A DNA stretch of 9,431 nt, taken from assembly GCA_937883885.1 (NCBI GenBank), contig CAKZXL010000968.1:1-9431 (forward strand). The letters are read 5' to 3'. Origin of the DNA: an uncultured Aquincola sp. (GTDB lineage: Bacteria > Pseudomonadota > Gammaproteobacteria > Burkholderiales > Burkholderiaceae). Below the pieces are notes generated by a model. It worked only from the letters and a program-made list of their open reading frames with translations. It was not told the DNA's origin and searched no databases. Positions 1 through 6,010 of the stretch are shown in pieces. Each line of letters opens with the position of its first letter. Position 1 is the first letter of the stretch. Made by a program: the position numbers and the translations under genes.

Positions 1-163
1 GGAATCATTCGAAGTTCGTAGGTTTATTAAACATGAAATCGTCGCTATTGCGTGCATCGTCGCGCGGACCAAATTTCATCAACAACTTAGATTTACTCAA
101 TTGCTACAACCGCGAACAGGACGCAGACTGAATACAACTGCAATCCACGTGATGGTGCCTGCC

Positions 164-1138
164 ATGCTCAATTCCCTTGACGATAACGACGGTCTGATCT
201 GGCTTGATGGCGAGCTGCTGCCCTGGCGCCAGGCTCGCCTACATGTACTTACACATTCTCTGCACATGGGTGGTGCCGTCTTCGAGGGTATGCGCGCCTA
301 TGACGGACATGTTTTTTTAAATATAGAACATCTGGAACGGTTGCAGCAGTCCGCCACGATGTTGGACTATCACCTGCCGTGGTCGCGAGACGAACTAACA
401 AAGGCAATTGAGGCAGTTCTGTGGGCCAACCAGCTCGATAATGCTTACATCCGGCCATTGGCATGGCGCGGTGCGGAAAGCGTCTCCATTGCCTCGCCGC
501 GCGCCCGCATCCACGTGGCCATCGCGGCCTGGGACTGGCCCACAGCAGCGTCCCAGGGTCGCGCCGAGGAAGGCATTCGGCTGCAACTGGCGAGTTGGCG
601 ACGTCCCCATCCCGACACCGCGCCCACCGCGGCCAAGTGCTCGGGGCTGTACATGATCGGCACCCTCGCACGCCATGCCGCCGCTGCGGCGGGCTGCGAC
701 GACGCACTGCTGCTCGACAGCGAAGGGCGGGTCGCCGAGACCACGGCGACCAACCTGTTGATGGTCCGCGACGGGGTACTGGTGACCCCATTGCCGACCT
801 GCTTCCTCGATGGCATTACCAAGCGGCATGTGATGGGACTGGCGCGCCAGCGCGGGCTGCGGGTAGAGGAGCGGACAGTGACGCTGGAGGAACTGCGCAC
901 CGCATCCGAGGTATTCACCGCGGGCACCTCGGTCGAACTGCAGCCGGTGGTTGCGCTGGTCGAGGATGCGGCGACCACCGAATGGCCAGTGGGGCCGGTG
1001 ACTCGGCAAATGATTCTGGACTTTCGCGCGTCAGTGACCGAAGCGAGTAAGATCAGCCAGACCCTGCGGGAACGGGAGACCGGATTGTTGGAGCGTCGCC
1101 CATGGCCCGCTCGCGTCGCCCACTCGCAGACGACATAA
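164..1138 (+). CDS. ilvE: Branched-chain-type class IV aminotransferase (PLP-dependent)
   Basis: Likely transfers the amino group between glutamate and branched-chain 2-oxo acids in the cytosol, using PLP. From the ATG at 164 the protein is 324 aa, close to the usual 305-310 plus a C-terminal tail. Numbered from there: an N-terminal IWLDGELLPW block, HVLTHSLHMGGAVFEGMRAY, the YIRP arginine (R97), TAAKCSG with the PLP lysine (K158), VAETTATN with a conserved glutamate (E192), LDGITK, and GTSVELQPV near the end. All follow E. coli IlvE order and spacing. The frame is open leftwards to base 2, with other possible starts at TTG 101 and ATG 152. I chose 164 because family proteins begin a few residues before the IWLDG block, but no start has a good Shine-Dalgarno. 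TAAKCSG and GTSVELQPV differ from the common AKAGGNY and GTAAEITPV, so the substrate may not be Ile/Leu/Val. D-amino-acid transaminase or aminodeoxychorismate lyase are less likely. Confidence 0.88.
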   Translation: MLNSLDDNDGLIWLDGELLPWRQARLHVLTHSLHMGGAVFEGMRAYDGHVFLNIEHLERLQQSATMLDYHLPWSRDELTKAIEAVLWANQLDNAYIRPLAWRGAESVSIASPRARIHVAIAAWDWPTAASQGRAEEGIRLQLASWRRPHPDTAPTAAKCSGLYMIGTLARHAAAAAGCDDALLLDSEGRVAETTATNLLMVRDGVLVTPLPTCFLDGITKRHVMGLARQRGLRVEERTVTLEELRTASEVFTAGTSVELQPVVALVEDAATTEWPVGPVTRQMILDFRASVTEASKISQTLRERETGLLERRPWPARVAHSQTT

Positions 1139-1500
1139 TGCACGATGGACTGGTGCGCAAGCGGCCGTGCAATGGGGCAGACGCCATGCTCTGTCGTGTG
1201 GTTACTACTTTTATAATAGAATCAAGCAATTGCGAGGCAGAATTTGCCGTGTCAGAGGATTCGAACGTGGAGATAGAAGCGTGCAGCACGGGAAGCTCCG
1301 GTGAAATCGCGAAGGCGTCGCCTGACCGCTGGGCCTTGGCTCCCGGTAATGGAATCCATACATTGCAGCCGCCAGAGCGTCTCTCGGTGTATTTGCACTC
1401 TGCGCCCGGCAATTTGCAGAGCTTTGGGAAGCGCGATGTCGTCGCTTCATAAGCAGCTCGGAGCTCCTCGTTATCCATGAACGAGCAACCCCATCCTTGA
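1139..1500. other. Spacer between aminotransferase and yggS, with an unassigned minus-strand frame
   Basis: No recognisable plus-strand gene lies here. On the minus strand an ATG at 1478-1476 opens a frame beginning MDNEELRAAYEATTSRF that runs leftwards to 1053, overlapping the end of the aminotransferase gene. Its first residues look protein-like, but the rest is low in recognisable structure and no Shine-Dalgarno precedes the ATG. A plus-strand frame (1102-1452) covers the same bases and also matches nothing I know. Base composition is less GC-biased than in the flanking genes. The yggS homology to the right starts abruptly after the TGA at 1498, so a rearrangement junction probably lies here. 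Confidence 0.35.
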
Positions 1501-1542
1501 CCTACCGCACACAGCGTCGAGGACTTTCGGCGGAATCTGGCA

Positions 1543-2211
1543 GTGGTGCATCGGCGCATCGCCGATGCCTGCGCCCGTGCAGGACGCGACCCGTCTGAAG
1601 TGCGCCTCCTCGCGGTCAGCAAGACCGTGCCGGAGGAACGCATCCGTTTGGCCTATGCCGCCGGCTGCCGCGAGCTGGGTGAGAACAAGGTGCAGGAGGC
1701 GCAGCGCAAGGCCGAAGCGATGGCAGACCTCGCCGACCTGCGTTGGTCGGTCATTGGCCACCTGCAGACCAACAAGGCCAAGGTCGTGGCGAGATTCGCC
1801 AACGAGTTCCATGCCCTGGATAGCCTGCGTGTTGCGGAGGCACTGGACCGTCGCCTGCAAGCCGGAGGGCGCGCGTTGGATGTGTTCGTGCAGGTCAACA
1901 CCTCGGGCGAGGCCAGCAAGTTCGGCTTGCCGCCTTCCGAGGTGGCCGACTTCGTCCGGGCGCGGGTCCGCCCCTGTTTCGCACTGCTGCGCGAACTGCG
2001 CGATCGGCTGCGCCAAGAGACGCCGGCAGGCATGGGCGTGGATGAACTGTCGATGGGGATGTCCGGCGACTTCGAGCTGGCCATCGAGGAAGTCGCCACC
2101 GCCGTGCGTGTCGGCCAAGCCATCTTCGGCGCTCGCGCGACGCCGAACAGCCATTACTGGCCCGACGACAACCGGACCGCAACATCGACCGCATCGGAGC
2201 AGATCGTATGA
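1543..2211 (+). CDS. yggS: YggS/PROSC-type PLP-binding protein, N-terminally clipped and with an internal in-frame deletion
   Basis: YggS proteins bind PLP and help keep free PLP and amino-acid/2-oxo-acid pools balanced; they are not classical enzymes. From GTG 1543: LLAVSKTVP with the PLP lysine (K27), GCRELGENKVQEA, WSVIGHLQTNKAK, FVQVNTSGEASKFGL, then LSMGMSGDFELAIEE and VRVGQAIFGAR, the phosphate-binding end. Two defects are visible. Homology continues upstream of 1543 in frame (about 1513-1542 reads SVEDFRRNLA, typical YggS N-terminus) but there is no ATG/GTG/TTG before the TGA at 1498. Second, between DFVR (about residue 139) and ARVRPCF some 25-30 residues are absent, removing the strand that normally carries the GLMT motif of the TIM-like barrel. 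EEGAT has also become EEVAT. Its end overlaps the next gene by ATGA, so it may still be translated, but I infer a weakened or dead protein. Confidence 0.8.
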   Translation: MVHRRIADACARAGRDPSEVRLLAVSKTVPEERIRLAYAAGCRELGENKVQEAQRKAEAMADLADLRWSVIGHLQTNKAKVVARFANEFHALDSLRVAEALDRRLQAGGRALDVFVQVNTSGEASKFGLPPSEVADFVRARVRPCFALLRELRDRLRQETPAGMGVDELSMGMSGDFELAIEEVATAVRVGQAIFGARATPNSHYWPDDNRTATSTASEQIV

Positions 2212-2897
2212 AGACCGCCCTGGCACTGCGCCATATCCATTTCGAAGACCTCGGCACGCTCGAACCGCTGCTGCGCGAGCGTGGATTCGACGTGCGCTAC
2301 CTTGACCCCGCGACAGACGACCTGGCCCGTGAAGAAGCCGAGTCAAGCGATCTTCTCATTGCACTGGGCGGGCCGATCGGAGCCTTCGACGAGCGGACCT
2401 ATCCCTTTCTTGCCGACGAACTGCGTCTGCTCGAACGGCGCTTGGCCAGCGGCCGACCGCTGCTCGGCATTTGTTTGGGCGCGCAATTGATCGCGCGCCT
2501 GCTCGGCGCCGCCGTCGCCCCCATGGGCTTCAAGGAGATCGGCTTCGGCGCGCTGACGCTGACGGATGCGGGCCGCCGCTCGGTGCTGGCCCCGCTGGCT
2601 GGCGTGCCAGTTCTGCATTGGCACGGCGACCGCTTCGAGCTGCCTGAGGGCAGTGAACTGCTGGCGAGCACCGAAAGCTGCGCGCAGCAGGCCTACGCGG
2701 TCGGCAACCGGGTGCTGGGTCTGCAGTTCCACCTGGAAGCCGATGCCAGCCGAATCGAACGCTGGCTGGTCGGCCACTGCTGCGAGCTGGGCCAGGCCGG
2801 CGTCGATCCGGGCACGCTGCGCGCGGATGCCGAGCGGTATGATGCAGCTCTGGCGGCAGCGGCCCGCCGGACGATCGGCGCTTGGCTGGACCGGTAA
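2208..2897 (+). CDS. Class I glutamine amidotransferase-like protein (GMP synthase glutaminase-like)
   Basis: Predicted cytosolic hydrolase of the class I glutamine amidotransferase fold, 229 aa. The triad is visible: C89 in GICLGAQLIA, H175 and E177 in LGLQFHLEAD. The oxyanion region is LGGPIGAFD (53-61), and VLHWHGDRFELP (135-146) is typical of the stand-alone GuaA-like group. There is no attached synthase domain, so either ammonia goes to an unknown partner or the protein acts on a gamma-glutamyl compound, as some free family members (for example PuuD types) do. The ATG lies in ATGA with the yggS stop and has a GGAG at 2196-2199, 8 bases upstream, so the two genes are translationally coupled. 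All key residues are present and it looks intact. The substrate cannot be told from sequence. Confidence 0.88.
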   Translation: MKTALALRHIHFEDLGTLEPLLRERGFDVRYLDPATDDLAREEAESSDLLIALGGPIGAFDERTYPFLADELRLLERRLASGRPLLGICLGAQLIARLLGAAVAPMGFKEIGFGALTLTDAGRRSVLAPLAGVPVLHWHGDRFELPEGSELLASTESCAQQAYAVGNRVLGLQFHLEADASRIERWLVGHCCELGQAGVDPGTLRADAERYDAALAAAARRTIGAWLDR

Positions 2898-3346
2898 CAA
2901 GACACGGGGATGTCCTGAATTTCGGTGTCCCGCCCTGTCATCAGCATCCAGGTACAGGTGGTCTATGCGCAGGCAACGACGCAACGATTCTCCCATCAGA
3001 AGCCTGTGTTCTGCTTACGGCTGTGGGGCTGGATACGTCATTTGTTGACCGTGCGGCCTGGAGAGGCGCTGTATCTCCGCGCGCGCTCGGGTGATGTAGT
3101 TTGGCTTCCTTCAAGCCTTGGCACCTACATAGCTGCTTCGAGTCGTCATGGGCTGCGGCGCGCGAACACTTCTAGTACCTGTGCTTAGATCCGGAAATCA
3201 GCGACCACAACTAAAGATTGCATGCGGCTGCCATGGACGATATTAGATGAGAGAACGCTTGGTGGAAAAGATTTCGAGGGGCACGATAGCTATCTTACAG
3301 GCCTGCCGTAGCGGACTTGCGTCGACCGAGTCGTTGAGTTGAGCAT
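2898..3346. other. Gene-poor stretch after the amidotransferase
   Basis: About 450 bases without a gene I can support. A plus-strand frame at 2925-3188 (87 codons) starts SRPVISIQVQVVYAQ but loses any family resemblance afterwards, and no Shine-Dalgarno precedes it. A 10-base palindrome, GATAGCTATC, sits at 3285-3294. No convincing terminator (GC hairpin plus T-run) follows the amidotransferase stop. The right part may contain further decayed sequence of the phzF remnant described next. Confidence 0.4.
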
Positions 3347-3591
3347 GAAGGCTGTGGAGACACTCACTGAATAGTCGGTGTGAGGAACTTCCCAGGCCAG
3401 CACGAAAATCGCCAGGACAAGTTCATATGATGCGTGATCTGCTGCATTGCTCGTGTATCGAGATTTTCGGCCTCGAACACTAAGGTAACCAGATTGCCTT
3501 TGAGCGTTCGGATCGTGAACGCATGGACATGCAGTAAGGACTTGTTGATCGCGTTTCCAGATTCTGTCGGACAGCTTGCAATCGGCTTCAT
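3347..3591 (-). pseudogene. Decayed N-terminal fragment of a PhzF-family epimerase/isomerase
   Basis: Reading leftwards from an ATG at 3591-3589, the frame gives LLHVHAFTIRTLKGN, then LVFEAENLDTRAMQQ and ITHHMNLS (down to 3415). This matches the N-terminus of PhzF-like proteins (FHVDAFT..PF.GNP, then DA..L....MQ.IA.EMNLSE). Directly after MNLS the frame must shift: the overlapping minus frame continues IFVLAWEVPHTDYSV (about 3410-3370), resembling the family's FVLPPE..DYRVRVFTP stretch, and then fades near 3347. The glutamate that normally follows NLS, the catalytic acid of PhzF, is lost at the shift, and the whole C-terminal half is missing. The fragment lies 20 bases downstream of the RhtB-type exporter on the same strand, so the two were probably once co-transcribed. 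Assignment rests on reading the motif by eye. Confidence 0.6.
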
Positions 3592-3611
3592 GCAATGGCC
3601 AGAAACCGGAA

Positions 3612-4286
3612 TCACGTACCCAAGACCTTTTCGCCGCTCGATGGTTTCCATAGGAGAATCCATGCGGCGAATCCGAGAAAGCCGATCCCCGCAAGGCGCG
3701 TGCAGCACTGGCGCCAGACGTAGGCTCCAAATGACTTCCGCAACCGGCTTGCAATGGCGGCATAGCCGGTTAAGGTCCCTCCGCTGAGGATCACGAAGAT
3801 TGTAGTCAGACCGATGAACTGGGGTAGAAGTGCCTGGTCGGCCTGAATAAATTGTGGAAAGAAGGCCGTGAAGAAGAGGATCGCCTTCGGATTGGATGTC
3901 GCCACCAGAAATCCTTCTTTCGCAAGCGCGAAACCGTGAACCGGCCTGGGGGCATCATCATCGAACTCCGCCGGAAGCGCTCTTCGACTCTGGACAAGCA
4001 GGCGAATCCCTAGGTAGGCCAGGTACACAGCGCCGGCTACCCGGAGCGCGGTCATCGCGTGGGCAGAGGCGAGCAGGAACAGACCAAGCCCCCAGGCGGC
4101 CGACGCCGAAATCACAAGCAACCCTAACATATTGCCAAGAGTCGACCACAGGCTTGCGACCACACCCTGACTAGCGCCATTGCGCATCGCAAGCAGGATG
4201 GCCGGGCCTGGCGTAAGGATGGACAGCCAGGCCGCCAGGACGTAGGAAATCGGGAGTGAGATATCTAACATGGGATACGTCGTCAT
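3612..4286 (-). CDS. RhtB/LysE-family amino-acid exporter
   Basis: Inner-membrane exporter of the LysE/RhtB superfamily, 224 aa (typical 200-215), probably exporting an amino acid or derivative with proton motive force. After a short leader, helix 1 holds the signature LSILTPGPAILLAMRNGASQ (21-40). There are hydrophobic segments at about 47-73, 79-98, 124-146, 155-180 and 198-214, with VATSNPKAILFFTAFFPQF (128-146) carrying the NPK motif. The ATG at 4286-4284 and an in-frame ATG at 4271-4269 (M6, before LDISLP) are both possible; the second fits the family length better. Neither has a clear Shine-Dalgarno. The gene is divergent from the hydrolase operon, and a phzF relic lies just after its stop. 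The C-terminal SSGEKVLGT tail looks unremarkable. Substrate unknown. Confidence 0.88.
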   Translation of the reverse strand: MTTYPMLDISLPISYVLAAWLSILTPGPAILLAMRNGASQGVVASLWSTLGNMLGLLVISASAAWGLGLFLLASAHAMTALRVAGAVYLAYLGIRLLVQSRRALPAEFDDDAPRPVHGFALAKEGFLVATSNPKAILFFTAFFPQFIQADQALLPQFIGLTTIFVILSGGTLTGYAAIASRLRKSFGAYVWRQCCTRLAGIGFLGFAAWILLWKPSSGEKVLGT

Positions 4287-4447
4287 CGGCTATGAGGATG
4301 TGCGATTAAACGTTAACCAAGGCAAGCAAACCTGACTATTGAGTTTTTCTCTATGCTCGCTGAGGCCTTCTCACTCGCCAATTCGACCTGTAAGTCATAG
4401 CATTTTCGATCAAAAAAAACTCGTTCCGGATATCCAAATAACTCACT
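4287..4447. promoter_or_regulatory. Divergent intergenic region, presumed two-way promoter
   Basis: This 161-base AT-richer gap separates the exporter (leftward) from the hydrolase operon (rightward), so promoters for both should lie here. It contains TTAAACGTTAA (about 4305-4315), which is nearly self-complementary and could be an operator, and an A-run at about 4413-4420 that could act as an UP-like element for the rightward genes. I could not pick a -35/-10 pair with good spacing on either strand, so exact promoters are not assigned. Confidence 0.4.
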
Positions 4448-5059
4448 ATGACCAGCAATCAGATCGCTCACCCTGTAATGCTCCCCGGTATCGGCAATTC
4501 TGGGCCCCGACACTGGCAGACACTTTGGGCTTCGCGCCAAAAGGGTTGCCAGCGATTCCAACCCGCCGACTGGGACAGGCCAAATCTGGCCGACTGGCTA
4601 CAGGCTCTGGATACGTCCATCGACGAGTGCGCCGGTCCCGTCGTCCTGGTCGCACACAGCCTTTCGTGCCTGCTCGTCGCGCACTGGGCATTGCGGGGGG
4701 GAATCAGAGACGACAACCAGCACCGGATCGCCCAGGTCCGAGGCGCCTTCCTCGTTGCCGTCCCTGACCACGGCGCACCGGCGTTTCCGGGCGAGGCGAG
4801 CGAGTTCGGCTCGCCACCGACCGAACCCCTGCCGTTTCCCGCACTGGTGGTCACCAGCAGCGACGACCCCTATGGCTCGCCGGAGCACGCCCGGCGCATG
4901 GCCATGGGTTGGGCAGCGGGATGCGTGGAAGTCGGCGCCCTCGGGCATATCAATGCCGCCAGCGGCGTGGGCGACTGGGATACCGGCTGGCATCTGCTGC
5001 AGGCATTCGGAGCGGGGCTGCGCGTCCAGATGCCGGCATCGAATCGAGCGGGAGAATGA
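4448..5059 (+). CDS. RBBP9/YdeN-type alpha/beta serine hydrolase
   Basis: Small alpha/beta hydrolase of the RBBP9/YdeN family, 203 aa (family about 180-200), presumably a cytosolic esterase or peptidase-like enzyme of unknown natural substrate. The N-terminal hallmark LPGIGNSGPRHWQTLW (12-27) is followed by PADW, then VVLVAHSLSCLLVAHWAL with the nucleophile S71 (AHSLS instead of the common AHSLG). The acid is D140 in VTSSDDPYGSPEHAR and the base is H167 in GALGHINAASG. All three residues are present, so it looks active. The start is the ATG at 4448, needed to give the first strand before LPGIG; its Shine-Dalgarno is poor. It is first in a run of three: its TGA overlaps the ATG at 5056 and lies just before the preferred ATG at 5062 of the DUF1737-like gene. 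Confidence 0.88.
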   Translation: MTSNQIAHPVMLPGIGNSGPRHWQTLWASRQKGCQRFQPADWDRPNLADWLQALDTSIDECAGPVVLVAHSLSCLLVAHWALRGGIRDDNQHRIAQVRGAFLVAVPDHGAPAFPGEASEFGSPPTEPLPFPALVVTSSDDPYGSPEHARRMAMGWAAGCVEVGALGHINAASGVGDWDTGWHLLQAFGAGLRVQMPASNRAGE

Positions 5060-5061
5060 GC

Positions 5062-5268
5062 ATGCTCGCGTATCGCTACCTGACCGGCATCGACGACGCG
5101 GCGTTCTGCCACCCCGTCACCGCCACTCTGAAGAGCGGCTGGGAGCTGTATGGCGAGCCGAGCCTGACCTACGACTCGGCGCGTGGCGCAGTGATCTGCG
5201 GCCAGGCCATCGTCAAGAACAACGAATCGACGACGTGCAGCGAGTCACTCAACTTGCCTGTGCTCTGA
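5062..5268 (+). CDS. DUF1737-like small protein
   Basis: A 68-aa protein whose N-terminal 50 residues carry the DUF1737 pattern: LAYRYLTGIDDAAFCHPVT, GWELYGEPSLTYD and GAVICGQAIVK. The function of the family is unknown. No signal peptide or membrane segment is visible. GGAG at 5051-5054 is 7 bases from ATG 5062, so I prefer that start; an ATG at 5056 overlaps the hydrolase stop as ATGA and adds MS. After IVK the tail (NNESTTCSESLNLPVL) no longer looks like the family, so the end may have been altered by a small frameshift. It sits between the hydrolase and the exporter and is surely co-transcribed with them. Confidence 0.75.
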   Translation: MLAYRYLTGIDDAAFCHPVTATLKSGWELYGEPSLTYDSARGAVICGQAIVKNNESTTCSESLNLPVL

Positions 5269-5281
5269 CGGAGATCCCCCA

Positions 5282-5917
5282 ATGAATGCATCGACTGCAA
5301 TCCTGGGCTTCACACTGACGGCGCTGCTGCTCACCTTGACCCCCGGCCTAGACACGGCGCTGGTACTTCGCACGGTCGCTGTGGAAGGGGGGCGCAAGGC
5401 GATGAGGGCGGGCGGCGGCATCGTGACCGGCGTGCTGATCTGGGGGCTGGTCGCGGCCCTCGGGCTCGGCGCGGTGCTCGCGGTCTCCCGACTCGCCTAC
5501 ACCCTGCTGCAGATCGCGGGCGCGGCTTATCTACTCTGGCTCGGCTGGAAGCTGATCTCTGGCGCGCTCAAGAGCCAGCCGGCGCTGCCCGCAGATGATC
5601 CGCCGCTCGTGCGTGGCGAGCGCTGGTTCCTGCGCGGCCTGCTGACGAATCTGCTCAATCCCAAGGTCGGGGTGTTCTACGTGAGCCTCCTACCACAGTT
5701 CGTTCCCGCCGACGTGCCGATGGTCGGGTTCAGCGTGCTGTTGACGGGCATCCACGCCGCGATGGGACTGCTGTGGTTCGCCGCACTGGTGCTGGCCACG
5801 CGGCCCCTGGCACGCTGGCTGCGCCGGCCCACGGTGATGCGCTCGCTCGATGCGCTCACGGGCCTGGCGCTGATGGGGTTTGGCCTGCGTCTGGCCCTGT
5901 CCAGGCCGACGAGCTGA
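5282..5917 (+). CDS. LysE-family amino-acid exporter
   Basis: Second inner-membrane exporter of the LysE/RhtB superfamily, 211 aa, the usual length. Helix 1 carries LLLTLTPGLDTALVLRTVA (15-33; TPGLD where many members have TPGP), followed by GGRKAMRAGGGIVTG. There are hydrophobic segments at about 45-66, 70-94, 116-136, 146-172 and 190-206, with LLNPKVGVFYVSLLPQF (124-140) holding the NPK motif. The ATG is preceded by CGGAG at 5269-5273, 8 bases away, and lies 13 bases after the DUF1737-like stop, making it the third gene of the operon. It is clearly a different subgroup from the minus-strand RhtB protein at 3612-4286: TPGLD against TPGPA, and different loops. Likely substrates are neutral or basic amino acids, but this cannot be read from sequence. 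Confidence 0.9.
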   Translation: MNASTAILGFTLTALLLTLTPGLDTALVLRTVAVEGGRKAMRAGGGIVTGVLIWGLVAALGLGAVLAVSRLAYTLLQIAGAAYLLWLGWKLISGALKSQPALPADDPPLVRGERWFLRGLLTNLLNPKVGVFYVSLLPQFVPADVPMVGFSVLLTGIHAAMGLLWFAALVLATRPLARWLRRPTVMRSLDALTGLALMGFGLRLALSRPTS

Positions 5918-5929
5918 GGTGCGAGCGGC

Positions 5930-5998
5930 ATAGACATCGAAACCTTCATACTACTGGCCGGTGCCGGCATGACCGGCGGCATCTTTAATTTTCTGTGA
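5930..5998 (+). pseudogene. Short relic resembling the N-terminus of a TauE/SafE permease
   Basis: In the same frame as the LysE gene, after its TGA, bases 5933-5995 read DIETFILLAGAGMTGGIFNFL and stop at TGA 5996-5998. The start of TauE/SafE permeases is commonly of the form DIET..LLAGAG..AG.VNA.AGGG. The codon where a start would be expected is ATA (5930-5932), not ATG. The stretch ends where the glycine-rich motif should begin. I infer a deletion scar: the 5' end of a permease gene once downstream of lysE, cut off at about 5990 and joined to the CoA-transferase leader. The match is short and made by eye. Confidence 0.4.
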
Positions 5999-6010
5999 GG
6001 AGTCCATACG

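Noticed and set aside
1..100. Upstream extension of the aminotransferase frame to base 2 as a fused protein
   Set aside because: The residues match no domain and base composition is AT-rich and upstream-like; the open frame is probably chance.
445..1143. Long minus-strand frames opposite the aminotransferase gene
   Set aside because: Serine/arginine/proline-rich translations typical of antisense shadows of GC-rich genes; the plus strand has clear class IV aminotransferase motifs.
1476..1478. Minus-strand start of a RelA/SpoT-like protein (EELRAAYEATTSRF)
   Set aside because: Similarity stops after some fifteen residues and none of the synthetase motifs follow in any of the three minus frames.
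1471..2346. 291-codon minus-strand frame across yggS and the amidotransferase start
   Set aside because: It spans two unrelated plus-strand genes with clear motifs and has no recognisable domain.
2925..3188. Possible RnfH-like start (ISIQVQVVYAQATTQ) in an 87-codon frame
   Set aside because: The resemblance covers about ten residues only, the continuation does not fit, and there is no ribosome site.
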